64,000 nucleotides of DNA from Membranipora membranacea (Eukaryota; Bryozoa; Gymnolaemata; Cheilostomatida; Membraniporidae): positions 1,240,001 to 1,304,000 of the forward strand of contig OU612075.1 in the NCBI GenBank assembly GCA_914767715.1, read 5' to 3'. This document shows positions 12,024 to 23,790 of this stretch, one piece after another (position 1 is the first letter of the stretch; every line of letters starts with the position of its first letter). Under the pieces are notes generated by a model. That model was not told where the DNA came from. It made no database searches and was given only the letters and a program-made list of their open reading frames with translations. The translations under genes and the position numbers were made by a program.

Positions 12024-12152
12024 TGATTACAACATGGCGAGCCCATGTGGAGGTAATAAACTAACTAGATTTTACAGATGAACACAAGCTGCTGATCACA
12101 GCCTCTAATGACTGCTCCGTCAGACTGTGGAACAAAGATGGTGACTATATCG
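12024..12152 (+). CDS. WDR exon 3 with in-frame stop
   Basis: It follows ttttcag. The frame reads ITTWRAHVEVIN, then TAA at 12062-12064, then LDFTDEHKLLITASNDCSV and RLWNKDGDYI, ending at gtatgt in phase 1. The residues on both sides of the stop are one continuous blade in one frame, so a single codon change is the simplest explanation. A 25-base intron (12053-12077) would avoid the stop but breaks phase. Confidence 0.65.
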
Positions 12153-12617
12153 GTATGTTGGAATGTTAATTATGTCTCATCAACATCTCTAGGTGTTAGA
12201 TCGATCAATTTTCTTTTAAAGATTCTGTAATGTCTTTGCTCAAGAAGACTGTGTCAGGGGCAGAAAAATCTATCAGCGAGCTAGTTTTCTAAAAAATTAA
12301 CTTAATGTAGCGGAAAAGGTAGATTGAGCTGTGCAGTAAATCTCAATAACTACCAAGTTGTGTTAATTGTGATGAGATAGTGATTGTCTGACATTTCTTA
12401 TGATTTTTCCTCGGACTTTCCCGATTCGAATAGTGAACATGTGCTTCACAAATTGAGCGATATCTTACTTTAATGATTTGTTTGGCTAGACAGATTAGTA
12501 TATCTAAGTGTTATTTATACAGACATGACATCCTGCAGATATGTTTTAGTGTAAGTGTAATTCATTCCTGGTCAGTTTGTTCATCAAACTGTTTAATAAT
12601 ATTGTTTTATATAGTAG

Positions 12618-13065
12618 TTTTTAAAGACTTACCCAAAGACCAAAGCATGTTATAGTCAGGCAGTTCCTTATGATAAAGTTGTGTCAGATTTGCAGGGTAA
12701 AAAAATTCAGTGCTCTATATGAAATATTGATAGTGAAAAGAGTGCCTGTCATAAGGGAAGGTAAATCTCCTTCTCTACATTATGATGTTCCAGTCTCCCG
12801 GATATGCAATACAAGGAAATTTAATAAGCACATATTATTTAATGAGAAAAATTTAATAAGTAAACTAATAAGCACTTCCGGGAGACTGTGACATCATAAT
12901 GCAGAGAATGAGAGTTATTTTCCCTTTGTACAGGCACTCTTTCCACAATCAATAATTCATGCCAAGTAGAGCATTGAATTTTGCCACCATTCAAATCTGA
13001 CACAACTTTAATATAAGTAACTGCCTGACTATAACATGCTTTGGTCTTTGGGTAGTCTTTAAATT
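12618..13065. mobile_element. Foldback MITE (about 450 bp)
   Basis: The left arm tttaaagacttacccaaaga is mirrored by ctttgggtagtctttaaa at the right. Pairing continues for about 200 bp per arm: ccaaagcatgttatagtcag / ctgactataacatgctttgg, and tgatgttccagtctcccgga / cgggagactgtgacatca. It lies in an intron of the WDR gene and has no coding capacity. Confidence 0.8.
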
Positions 13066-13599
13066 AATTTTCTCAGATATATTGTTTGATATTTCATTCA
13101 TTTTGCTTAACCTCTGCTATTACTATATTTATAAGATATTGCAGATATAAGATTTATGTAACACAGAGATGATTTCAGATCTGTCCCCTTCATAGTACTT
13201 GTATCTTCATTGCAGATCTTTTATTTACAAAACCAGGTTTTTTTTGTTCCAAACAATAGTAGTTTACTTATCTCTAGTGCTAGGACCAGTATATTTTGGC
13301 AAAATTCACCATCATGCTCGAGTCTTCCAGGTGGTTTCGACAATATAATTCACCAAAAAATTTTCTCCATAAGCTCCAAAGGTACTCAGGTCACATATGA
13401 GGGAGGAGGGGGGAGGGTCTAAAGGCTCCGACATTGAAGGCTCTGTGACAGGGCCAAGAAAGCCAATAACAGGGGTCTGTGTCAGGCTGGATTTTTGTGA
13501 CTTGTCTGTCCCAGTAACTTACATGTCAGATAGAAATGATAAGAGGAATGTTCTGATATTAGCCACCCCCACCCACCCTCGACTAGATCAAGTTTGATT

Positions 13600-13692
13600 T
13601 ATTTGCCAGCATTTGGAGTTGCTCCCCCACTGGTCACGCCGCTGGCTGCATGCCGCTGTGACGTGACCAGGGGAGGAGGCGCATCTTAATGC
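13600..13692. repeat. Short hairpin element, family H, copy 2
   Basis: The arms run from tttgccagcatttggagttg to tgcaggcaaac, with pairing ccactggtcacg / cgtgaccagggg around a ggctgcatgccgct loop. It belongs to the family described at 1198. Confidence 0.65.
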
Positions 13693-13769
13693 AGGCAAAC
13701 AGATCAAACTTTATCTACCCCCCTTACCTAACCACCATTAATATTTGTTATATATTCTCTAATTATAAT

Positions 13770-13930
13770 TTAGAGACAGGTCGACTTCAGCTTGTAACCC
13801 GAGACATACTGGTATCAGGTAAGATATCGCTATGTGTAGCCTGTACTTTACTCTCCCCTGTATCAGAGGTTTGTTAGGGTGCACCCTGCCCCCCACCCTG
13901 ATAAGGGTGATAGTTGAGTTCAGGATTACA
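13770..13930. repeat. Dispersed 160-bp repeat R1, copy 1
   Basis: It shares cttgtaacccgagacat, aagatatcgctatg, tgtactttactctcccctgt and gtgatagttgag with 15059-15228. It has no open frame and no clear inverted ends. Both copies lie in introns of the WDR gene. Confidence 0.75.
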
Positions 13931-13966
13931 CCATTAATATTGTTATATATTCTCGGCGTATTGTAG

Positions 13967-14148
13967 GTACATTTGAACAGCCAGAGCCGTGGGATATATA
14001 CAATGTTAGCACCTGGCAGCACCCTATGGCTCCGTTTGATGTGCTGGTTGACCCGATGTCTATGCCTCAACATCCGGTGATTGAGGGGAAGATAAACACA
14101 CATCAAGTCGTACACGAGGACTCAGCTGCTAACTCTGACGGGGAAGAG
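13967..14148 (+). CDS. WDR exon 4 (C-terminal extension)
   Basis: It starts after attgtag, joins in phase 1 to exon 3, and ends at gtatac in phase 0. It reads TFEQPEPWDIYNVSTWQ, then HPMAPFDVLVDPMSMPQHPV, then IEGKINTHQVVHEDSAANSD and GEE. A proline-rich segment following the last blade is what identifies the family. The donor is immediately followed by a microsatellite. Confidence 0.7.
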
Positions 14149-14397
14149 GTATACATCATATATATCATATACATCATATATATCATATACATCATATACA
14201 TTGTATGCATCATGTACATCATGTACATCATATATATCATATACATCATATGCATCATATACACCGTATACATCATATACATCATATACATCGTATACAC
14301 CGTATACACCATATACATCATATACATCGTATACATCATCTACAGCATGTACATCATGTACATGCATATACATCATATACATCGTTATGTATATGTT
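14149..14397. repeat. Microsatellite/minisatellite of atatacatc type
   Basis: About 250 bp are built from 9-bp units such as atatacatc, with variants (gtatacacc, atgtacatc). It starts at the donor of WDR exon 4. Long frames open in several phases on both strands are an artefact of the repeat. Confidence 0.92.
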
Positions 14398-14704
14398 ATT
14401 GTATGATCACATGACGCTTGTTAGTATGCGTAACTCTGACATATTTAACTATGAAATGATTATCTATCAGAGATACACATAATAGAGGGGATTTATATTT
14501 TATTTTCCCTCTCCTGAGCATGTCTATAGGACTTTTAACTGCCAATAGCTACAATGCTACCAAACTAATCAGGGTCATCATCAGAGTGGCTTATATCGCA
14601 AAAGAGAGACGTAACAACCACAAGTTTCGGTTTCTAAAAATACTGATATGTTGTCATAGAGATTAGTTTCGTTATCACTTCTTTTCATTTTATTCTAATT
14701 GTAG

Positions 14705-14829
14705 GAGATACAGAGAGAGATCCAGGCCAGACTGAACCACGCCCGACAGACTTTCCATGTAGATGACGCTACGATAACCAAACAACTCAGAGACAGAACG
14801 TTTACAGCGCCACCTAAAGTGGGCAAAAG
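14705..14829 (+). CDS. WDR exon 5 (helical tail)
   Basis: It starts after attgtag in phase 0 and ends at gttagt in phase 2. It reads EIQREIQARLNHARQTFHV, then DDATITKQLRDRTFTAPPKV, then GK. Its charged pattern suggests a helical segment after the propellers. Confidence 0.65.
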
Positions 14830-15058
14830 GTTAGTAATGTTCCTCAGTAGCTTTACATTCCGGTCTTATAGCTATGCGAACAAAATCACTAGTAGTTCGC
14901 TAACAATATATTACATTAAAACAAGAATCTCATTTTTTGTTTCGAGTCGACTCCCTTTCTAAACAAGGCGCACCAGCTGTATTTAAGACTGCATGTTTAA
15001 TGAAGCCAAATAATGTTGAAGGAAGGCAATATTTAAAAAGATTTATTGAATGTTAAAT

Positions 15059-15228
15059 ATAGAGACAGATCGTCTTCAGCTTATAACCCGAGACACGCCG
15101 GTATCGGGTAAGATATCGCTATGGGTAGCCTGTACTTTACTCTCCCCTGTATCAGAGGATTGGTGGGGGCGCACCTTGCTCCCCCTCCCTGGTCACGGTG
15201 ATAGTTGAGTACGGGATTACACACTGTA
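15059..15228. repeat. Dispersed 160-bp repeat R1, copy 2
   Basis: Second copy of the repeat at 13770-13930, diverged by point changes and small indels. Confidence 0.75.
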
Positions 15229-15566
15229 TAATTATGTAGAATTATCATTTCTCTGTCTTATTACCTAATCACATAGTTTTTACACTAAAAAGCAGTTTTC
15301 TTATCTACCCATTATTACCATATATTCCGTACTGACTCATGGAAAGACATGTGACAGCATGGAAAGACATGCTGACAAGCTGGAAAGACAGCTAAACCTA
15401 CTACAAGGGGTCCCAGCAATGGGCCATGTAAGGCCAATAACCCTAACACGTACGCTGTGTTTCATAGGGTGGCAATGGTGGATTGGAATGTACTGTGGGA
15501 TGAGAGAACACAACTCCGAGTAGTGAATAGCGGGCTATCTAATTAGCGCCATCGACTCATTCTTTT

Positions 15567-15735
15567 TTGGGGATGGTGAGATGGCGCAATCGGTTAGCGC
15601 GCTTGCTATTCACTGCCAGGCGATTAGTGCCGCAGGAGTTGTGGGTTCGAGTCCCACTGGGGGAGCTTTCATTGTTGATTGTTCCGGCCCCCAGCACCCT
15701 CGGGTGTATACCTCTCCTTAGGAGCAGCCAGGTAG
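15567..15735 (+). mobile_element. tRNA-derived SINE
   Basis: It contains an internal box A-like tggcgcaatcgg with the tail gttagcgcgc, and about 60 bases later a box B, ggttcgagtccc, inside a good T-arm (gtggg...cccac). The 5' end does not pair with the 3' tggggga, so no acceptor stem forms and it is not a functional tRNA gene. The downstream body (ccggcccccagcaccctcgg) is the non-tRNA part. It lies in a WDR intron. Confidence 0.72.
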
Positions 15736-16013
15736 AATGATGATGCTGATTTAATATGTTGAAACAGATAATTGTGATATTACCAAAAAATAGTTACCAA
15801 GTCAAAATTTGTGAGTCACAAGTTTAGGAGTCCAAGACAAAACTCAGGAATAAAATGGCGTCTAAACCTATAATTTACAGTTTAGGAAGATTCTGACACT
15901 TATGTGTTTAGTTGCTGCTGCAGTAAGGTTCTTTTTTTACACAAGGCATTAGGTAGCTTGTCGTTTTCATAAGTTAACTTTAGGGTCATCATTAACTTCA
16001 TTTCAGGTGACGA

Positions 16014-16122
16014 GTCACAGTCCAAGTCACAGTCCAAGTCACAGTCCAAGTCAGGTTCAAGTCAGGCCTAAGTCAGGCTTAAGTCAGGCCTAAGTCAGGC
16101 TTAAGTCAGGCTTAAGTCATGG
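16014..16122. repeat. 12-bp minisatellite (aagtcaggc type)
   Basis: Units of the type aagtcacagtcc and aagtcaggccta/aagtcaggctta repeat about nine times. Non-coding. Confidence 0.9.
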
Positions 16123-16714
16123 TCATGTCCTCAGTCACTACTCACTCTGCTGCCAATCCACAAGACCCATGTCTTCACAATTCACCAACAAGTGACGTAA
16201 TTAAGCTAAAGTCTTAATTTTGACAAAAATTTAGATTGCACATTGTATCATAGCAGGTTCCAGTTAATATTGTGATCACAATAGAAATTTAAAGCACCAT
16301 AACCCCGAATGTCTATTGATAACTGTTTGAGTTCGCGCCTGGCTCAAATATAATATTTTTTCTGATATTTATGTCAATGTTGCAGACCTAGCATCAAGTC
16401 ATTCTGAATGTTAAAGGCTTCCATTAGTTACAGCTTCTATCCTTTATATCTAACACATTTGATCACCTTGAGCCAAAGCGAAGCTCTCTTTTGTTTTTGT
16501 TATACATCGGTGCAACAGGCTTCCTGCCTTTAAAAGTCGTTCCTGAGAAAGCGCAGCAGCATCGGCAGCGGCTTTTGAGATGACACTCATATTTGTGTAC
16601 GAAATAGTCTCATTATTCAGAAAAAAACAGTGGAGTGAATTCAAGCGGTACTGTTCCTCTCTCCCGCGGAGTATGATTGTGATCCTGTCTTATCAAAGTC
16701 TATTCTTATTTCAG

Positions 16715-16756
16715 ACTACGTCAGGAAAAGCTGAATGGTAGACCGGGGAGGTCCGA
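16715..16756 (+). CDS. WDR exon 6 (short, basic)
   Basis: A 42-bp exon after tatttcag, ending at gtgagt. It reads LRQEKLNGRPGRS and joins exon 5 and exon 7 in phase 2. Assigned by phase and splice signals only, so less certain. Confidence 0.45.
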
Positions 16757-18591
16757 GTGAGTATCAGATGTTACGATGTTACGATCTCAGTACTTGTCCA
16801 CAGCCTGACCCTCCACGGCTCAAAATTAACAAAAACAATCCCTTCGATTTCTACGCTGCTGAAGATGTGGGAGCATAACTCCTAAATATGAGGCCTTCGT
16901 GAGCATATTCTCATATCCTGGATTGCTAGGTGTTTATTTATGCTTGAATGTTTTTGCCATCTGGGAGGCCACAAGTAAGTCAGTGTAGGGATTCTCTTGT
17001 ATTAATGGTGGACGATCTCAAACTTTTTTCCTTTTACTATCATGGTGTACTATCAAACTGTCAGCTTGCAGGTTTGTTCTTGTTTTATTTTTTCAAATCA
17101 TAGAGGTTTCCATCAAGAAGCTTTTGCCTGTACATGACATGTAGCTTTGAAGGCAACGATACTTTCCAGACTATTTATTTTGTTGTATGCTGTGTAAATT
17201 ATTTGTGCTTCAGATTTTTTTCCAACGATATTTTGTTATTTATAGAATTTGATGAATCTTTAACTTCAAAGCCGTCCGATAAATTGATTAATCCGACCAA
17301 TCAGATCAAATTTTACTTTTTTTTACCACAGCGGCTGCCCTTTTTCAAAGTGCCAGTCTAATATGCCTCAATGGCAGTTCTTTCTCAAAACTAAATTATA
17401 TATACTCTGATAATAAAGATTGTCTAAGTACCTGACGTGACGTTTTGGTGCCTATTGTTTTTGTCAAATTGAAATCTGACTAGTTGTTCTGAAAGCTTGC
17501 AAAGTGACAATTGACATACAAATAGTAATAATGATAATAAAAAGAAATTATATTTAGAATCATCATATTATTATTGTTGAACTCCAAATCGCACACTGAC
17601 CGGATAATAGAAGCTAGGAGGTCTGTGATATTGTTGTTGTTGATATGAGGAGTTTAGAGACGTTGACAGTTGACTCTGTTTTATCATCTGTCGGCTATAT
17701 CTCTTGATGTTATTGCATGGTTAGCTAATTTGTTCTTGTCCTTATGGTCTAATGTTTACTTTATGTAGCCTGGTAATTTGTGAGCAGAGGCGTCCTGAAG
17801 TCCTGCAAACAGGGGAATGTTCGCTAGTTAAAAAGATTTATAAAAAAGAAAATCAAACAATAAAACCAACTGGTAAAATTTTTCTTCTTATAAATATATT
17901 GGTCAATGTCGTCTATTTTCTTACTAAATTTACATTAATTTGCCTACTACTGACTAGAGAACAGAACTAGAGAACATCAGTCTGCTGGTAGAGAACATAA
18001 TTGAATGTGAAAATGGGAAAACAGACTCTGTCCTCCTTTCCATCCTGTATGTCCTATATTACTAGATAATGACCCAGAGAGTTATGTAACATCTCTGTGA
18101 CCCGAATCTACCCACAGCACAGCTGGGTCAGCTTTCTGGAAGAACAATCTGATGCTTTTATTTACGTCAAGGACAAAGTTACCCCCTAACACAAATGACA
18201 GAGTGGGCTAGCCGAAATAAATGAATTTAATATTGTGAAAAAGTCGAAGGTATTTAAGCAAACGCAGGCATGCTTTAAAATCCATATAGTTTTGTTTTAT
18301 TAATATCATGTAGATAAACACTTCATACATTTACTCCTTGTATTCTGGTGTCCCTCCAACATGTCAATAACACCAAGTGATATCTGGTGTATCGAAAGAT
18401 TTGAGATCCATCCTTGGTGCTGCTAGGGAGAACACTGTACATAACATTCTGTACGCAAGGATTGGCTCTACTGTAAAACTCCTATAAAGTCCATAGTCTC
18501 ACATGCGTAACTGTCTTGGTTATTTGGTTATTTACCTATACATCATTGTATATACTGGTGAGGTAATAATTTTGATATTTGGTTAATACAG

Positions 18592-18662
18592 TACCAAGCT
18601 TTCAGCTGTCAAACCATTCAGGATGGTGAAAGTCCACGAGATAGCCAACATTTATACTACTG
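18592..18662 (+). CDS. WDR exon 7
   Basis: It starts after attaatacag and ends at gtaagt. It reads TKLSAVKPFRMVKVHEIANI, then YTT, continuing in phase from exon 6. A decayed duplicate lies at 19366-19434. Confidence 0.5.
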
Positions 18663-19365
18663 GTAAGTACCACTGATAGGCTCATACTGTAATAGCCAAA
18701 TTATATGCTTACAAATGAGCCATTTCTTGTAAATTACTTGGCTTTTCAAATCAGTATTATTCTCATTTTGCTGAAAAGTTGGGAATTATCCCGAAAACAA
18801 GGTATGTCCTCCTTTTCATCCTGTATGTCCTATATAACTAGATAATGACCCATAGAGTTATGTAATGTATCTGTGACCCCAATCTACCCACCGACCAACT
18901 GGGTCAGCTTTCTGGCTCATACATATAATGCTATTATTTATAGCAAAAATAGTTACCTCCTAGCACACATGGCAGGGTGGGCTAGCCTAAATAATTGAAT
19001 TAAATATGTGTAAAAAGTCGAAGGTATTTGAGCGAACCCAGGCGTGCTTTAGAATTCAGCTATTTTTGTTTTATTAATATCATGTAGATGAACGGTTCAT
19101 ACATTTACTTCTTGTATTCTGGTGTCTCTCCTACATGTCAATAGCATCCTGTAATATCTGGTGTATCGAAAGATTTGAGTTCCACCCTTGGTGCTGTTGG
19201 GGAGAACACTGTACATAACATCATGTATGCAAGGATTGGCTCTACTGTAAAACTCCTATAAAGTTCATAGTTTCACATGCGTAACTGTCTTGAATATTTG
19301 GTTATTTACCTACTCATCATTATATATACGCGCGACAGAATGATTTTGATATCTGATTAATACAG

Positions 19366-19434
19366 TACTAAGCTTTCAGCTGCCAAACCATTCAGAATGG
19401 TGAAAACTCACATGATAGCCAGCTCATACTACTG
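19366..19434 (+). pseudogene. Decayed duplicate of WDR exon 7
   Basis: It keeps the acceptor and the reading TKLSAAKPFRMVKTHMIAS. It is two bases shorter than the exon at 18592-18662 and so loses the frame. Its donor is weaker (gtaaat). Confidence 0.65.
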
Positions 19435-19735
19435 GTAAATACCAACAATAGGCTCATACTGTAATAGCCAGATAATATGCTTATAAATGTGCCGTTTTTT
19501 CTACATTACTTGGCTTTTGCAACTCAGATTTTCTCAAATTAGTTGAGTTTTGTAGGAAAATTAGGAATTATCCCAAAAACAAGCTATGTCCTCCTTTTCA
19601 TCCTGTATGTCCTATATACCTAGATAATGACACAAAGAGTTATGTAACATCCTTGTGACCCGAATCAAGTATAACTGGGTCAACATTCTGGTGCAGCAAT
19701 GTTAATAATTATCCCCTAGCACACATGACAGGGTG

Positions 19736-21324
19736 GGGGGGCAGGTAAAAACAATCTAGAAGATATTATTTTTCTCAAAATTGGTGAGCAGCAAATTTTT
19801 TGTCAAGCTGCAATTCAATGTGCTTCAATAACTTTTTGGAAATGCCACTAATTTAAAGATTGTGTATCGATGATTTTGTTGACACCATACTGGGGAACTG
19901 TGAACCATTAGCTATATCGTAGCAGCTCAAATAGCATAGAGAAAGGGGTATTGATTAATGCCTATCTACCTGAATTTGGAAATCCAGCCAGGATGGAACT
20001 CATTTTCAGAGAAAGAAAAAAATTGTTTAAATGCAGTAACTAAACTATCCTAAAAAGTATTCTACACATTTTTTGGTCCACTTTCCCAATGAGAACAATC
20101 CTTAACATTTCAAACATTGCTATTCATCTCATTTGACTCCTCCGTACCCACTTGTTTTCCTGTACCAAGGCTATTAGGTGAAAAGTATTTCACATATTTA
20201 TTGAGGATTTGATATAAGAGTGATATAAGTATGCTATGAGCGGACAAGTAACACAAATCTTTTTGAAAGTATAGAAAAATGAAAATTAGCAAAATTAGAA
20301 CATTTTATGATAACTAAAAAGAACATCTAGTCAGTCATTTCGTCGCAATTCATTTACAACCGCTGTTGATAAAGTAAAGTAAAGGAATGTGAGAAAGGAG
20401 ATACTCTAAGACAACATAAACAGTACTCTAAAAGCATTAAGTATCACATTGAATGTTAAATTGATGTGCATGAATAAATGGTAATAATACAACTGGTCAC
20501 AACTTAGTAGAATGTTTAGAATTTTAATTCGGTGTGGCTGTTAGAGTTACATAATTTGTTCAGATGGAGATGTGTTCATATCATTGGAGAACTATAGTGG
20601 TATAAGACACATGAAAATGACCTGAATTCCATCTTACATGAAGTTGTCTATCTTATATGTGTGGCAAGACAACTCCTACAAGTTGTTATACCTCTCGTAA
20701 CCAGTAGGTTTTAGGTAATCATCAGTTCCACTCATTTAAATAAGGTCACTTTATGAATAAGCGTGTCTGCAGATTAACAAGACTTTCCTGGCTAGTCAGT
20801 AAGTGAGTAGTCAAGTAGGCGAATAAGAGAGAAAGCTTCCTTGTGGCTGATTACAGATATTATGTTACTCTCAGACACATATGCATCTTGGGATCGAGAT
20901 TTCTCAAACTGCAGACAAACTTCTAAAAGAATAAGACGCAAAAATCAGTCTGATGTAACATGATAAATTTTATATGACATTAGTTAAGAATACCACCTTG
21001 ACCTCATTGTTCCGCCAAACTAAAAATTCATCAGATACAACTACTGAGTAAATGTTCTAGCATCTAAACAGTTGTGATGTTAGAACTAACTTCTCACTGA
21101 TATTGTATCTCAATGTCCTTAATCTTCTTCCAAAGAGATTGACTGCGGTCAGATCTTTCCGGAGTACAGGAAGAGACTGAAGTAAAATTGGGTCTGACTT
21201 TTATTAATACAATTTGCGGTGAGCATCATTCATTTGCATTTATTGATAGACCTGACAATGGCAGGTCAATATTTTACTATCTCTTCCCTGCCAAGATATA
21301 ATCCGATGATTATCATAGTATATA
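19736..21324. other. No gene seen
   Basis: AT-rich sequence with no supported exon or repeat. It may be intron or intergenic sequence. Confidence 0.4.
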
Positions 21325-21527
21325 CTTAAAGACTTAGTTTCAGGCTGCTTTTTTGTATCACTTCTTATTCTCTATATTTTATTCTATCAGGCCGTCACCT
21401 TGGAAGTTTGAGAGGCCATAACTTCCTCAATATTGGGATTCTAAAGCTGGAATTCGCTTACATGATAGAATAGAATATGGAGAATAAGATGTGATACAAA
21501 ATAGTAGCCTCAAACTAAGTCTTTAAG
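21325..21527. mobile_element. Small foldback MITE (203 bp)
   Basis: The left arm cttaaagacttagtttcagg is mirrored by caaactaagtctttaag at the right. The inner arms tgtatcacttcttattctc / gagaataagatgtgatac also pair. Arms are about 70 bp. No coding capacity. Confidence 0.8.
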
Positions 21528-22682
21528 TCTTCAGGGTTGAACAAGAATTATTCATAGGAATCACTTTTTTGCTTTTATCTATTCTAGATTTGCAAGTTTC
21601 AATTATCAGTATTAGTTATTATCAGTATATCTTTAACTACAGAGAGTTTTGAAGAGATTGGTAGATTTATACCGGCTTACCAGAATATTTAGATTTTCTT
21701 CTCAGAAACACCAGATAACTCCTGATCTATGGCTCATATTCAATATATGGTCTGCTACTGTCCACATCACAACTCAGCTATATTCTATAACACACAAACA
21801 GATAACGCTAGAAGCCATAATATGTAACTTTATGGCGACCTTGTGTTTAATCAGCCCGACACGATAGGGCTACCCGACATACAGAAAAAAAGTTTTTGCA
21901 AAACTAGTGGTCTGTTGTCTGTTAGTATTGAGAACTGAGAACTGAATAGTGGGAGCTTATTAGCTGAGCAGTGGGAGCTTATTAGCTGCCAAGCGGAGAC
22001 AAACAGGACAGGTGAACTGATAGTTTAAGTGCTCAATCTTGATCTGTTTGATTGAAGTATAATTTAACTATCAGCTACATTACCCACATTCTAACGCTGA
22101 TGGTAATGTAATGTGATTACCATCCGATTAGAGTTTGTGTACTAGTGAACTACTGGATAAAAATGGATAAAATGAAAACATATAATATGGTATCAATGTT
22201 GTTCTTCCTGTACATGGATGTCGTTGTTCTAATCTATGTGCTAAGCTTCAGTTTATGTAATCAGTTATCACACCCATTAATAGCAGCCATCAACAGACTG
22301 TCAGCATCATATCAGTCGGAGCGCTGAGTCCATTGATATGAATTGATGGATTAGTGGTAAAATACACAGTATGGCTATTTGTCGAGAAATAACGTCAGTT
22401 AATAATTTTGTGTCAGTAATTGGATCTAGCTAAAATTCTGGCAGCTTTAACGTTACGTATTGTCTGATGGCCCAGTAACAAAGTTTAAAAATTCAGACAA
22501 GCTACTTGACAAAAGTTTACAAGGGGTCGGCTGCAGCATTACTAAACTTTGTGATCAATCAAAGATGAGCATTTGTTTCCAGCTACCATACATAAATTGC
22601 CATATGTTCAGGGTTCCTCTAATCCATGAATATATATCAGTGGCTGAGTCTGATATAGAACATACCTTAGGCCTATACAGTA
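21528..22682. other. Non-coding; weak echo of the long repeat unit
   Basis: About 21640-21790 weakly resembles 1690-1800 (tcctgatct, ggtctg...tgtccacatca). It probably represents an old, decayed copy of part of the long unit. No supported gene. Confidence 0.35.
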
Positions 22683-23208
22683 TAATAGACAGTTTTCTGA
22701 GCTCTGATTTAGGCCTCAATTCGGAGTTGTCTTCTCTCCAGTTTGGTACTTTTAACCAATGCCGCATAGGAAAAACGTGCTGAAAAGAGGGTTATCTTGA
22801 TAACCGCTTATAATAGGATGAAAATTATTTTTGATTCAGAATCTGCAGCATTGAAAACTCATATGGACATAGTTTGGGAAAACATTTTAGTATTTGGATA
22901 GTCAATTATAGCATTTTCTACCTGTTTTGCGGACAATTTGGCAAAATTTTTCATGAATTTCGTCACAAAAAATTAAGATTTATCAACATTATCAAGCCTC
23001 CAATGATTTGGAAACCCTGTCTCCCAGGGTTTTCAATGGTGCAGACCCTGAATCAAAACTCATTTTTATCCTAGCATAAGCGGTTTTCAAGATAACCCTC
23101 TTTCAGCAGGTTTTTCCTATGCGGCGTGGGTTAAAAGAACCAAACTGGAGAGTGGACAACTCCAAATTGAGGCATAAACAAGAGCTCAGAAAACTGTCTA
23201 TTTATAAA
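22683..23208. mobile_element. Foldback element (about 525 bp)
   Basis: The left arm (22683-22868) and right arm (23022-23208) are inverted copies of about 190 bp. Examples are atagacagttttctgagctc / gagctcagaaaactgtctat, and agagggttatcttgataacc / caagataaccctcttt. The loop holds no coding sequence. Confidence 0.82.
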
Positions 23209-23465
23209 TATAATTCTAACTTTCTTCTCCCTTATTTATAGAGGGAAAAGCCCTCATCTCATTAACGCATATGACTACAGATAAAAATGCACAAGATAAT
23301 TCTTGTATATTACCATTTATGGTATCATAAGCAGGCCTACTACTATTAATTAGAAAAGAATGCAGTAGCTGTATCCTAGTATTGGTATTGCAACACACAT
23401 TCCAACAGTGTTAGCCAAATGAGACACTCCTTTTATTTAAAATTTCCTTAGTGTTCATGTCAGTA

Positions 23466-23790
23466 GAATTATTGGTAAGGCTAACAGAGCACTACGGTTT
23501 ATCAAATGAGGTCTTAGATGGGCTCCTGTCAGATCAAAATCACTGGCCTTCAAGACTGTTGTTAAGCCTACACTGGAATATGCTGTACAGGTGTGGCCCC
23601 ACATTAGGTAGCACTTCAGAAAAAAACATTGAGAGGGTTCAACGGGATGCAGTAAAGTGGATTTACTTCCTTTATAAGAGAGATAGTGTAACAGAGTGTA
23701 CATGTGTGAAAATGGTATACCGACTAAGCTAATTAGACGTGATGAGCTTGATACTCAGTTTTTGCGTAAAGCTGAAGCTAAGTCTTCAAG
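23466..23790 (+). pseudogene. LINE reverse-transcriptase C-terminal fragment
   Basis: It reads IIGKANRALRFIK, a stop, then GLRWAPVRSKSLAFKTVVKP and TLEYAVQVWPH. After frame breaks it continues as ENIERVQRDAVKWIYF-like sequence. This is the typical end of a non-LTR reverse transcriptase (A.R.L.F..R and P.LEYA..VW, then ERVQR.A). Stops and frameshifts make it dead. It belongs to the CR1/L2/Jockey-like type, clade not resolved. Confidence 0.75.

Larger units (their letters stand above)
10893..18662 (+). pseudogene. WDR49/WDR64-like WD40-repeat gene, 3' part, possibly inactive
   Basis: Seven predicted exons join in phase: 10893-11046, 11460-11604, 12024-12152, 13967-14148, 14705-14829, 16715-16756 and 18592-18662. 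They encode WD40 blades with the patterns ASLIASGPRG..HFGNVF, LYSGDNFGFIHCWNV and LLITASNDCSVRLW. A C-terminal extension follows with HPMAPFDVLVDPMSMPQHPV. In my judgement this order and the extension fit the WDR49/WDR64 family of large WD-repeat proteins. The N-terminal blades are not found upstream. An in-frame TAA at 12062-12064 interrupts exon 3. The next exon after 18662 is not recognised. It could be a truncated pseudogene, a gene with an assembly error, or one with an alternative splice around the stop. The clean splice phases elsewhere suggest any inactivation is recent. Confidence 0.6.
18026..19735. repeat. Tandem duplication of about 775 bp, two full copies plus a truncated third
   Basis: The block starting gtcctcctttccatcctgta begins near 18033, 18806 and 19587. 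The first two copies each contain a version of WDR exon 7. The third stops after about 150 bp. Divergence is moderate, with small indels. Confidence 0.85.

Noticed and set aside
12053-12077. A 25-base intron in WDR exon 3
   Set aside because: It is flanked by GT and AG, but it is too short, breaks phase, and the continuous frame on both sides is one WD40 blade interrupted only by TAA.
14026-14482. Long Tyr/Ile-, His- and Met/Tyr-rich open frames on both strands
   Set aside because: They are translations of the atatacatc microsatellite in several frames. Only the first part (to 14148) belongs to a real exon of the WDR gene.
15575-15667. Functional tRNA gene
   Set aside because: The A and B boxes and the T-arm are good, but the 5' end does not pair with the 3' acceptor strand and the anticodon arm is not convincing. 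A SINE fits better.
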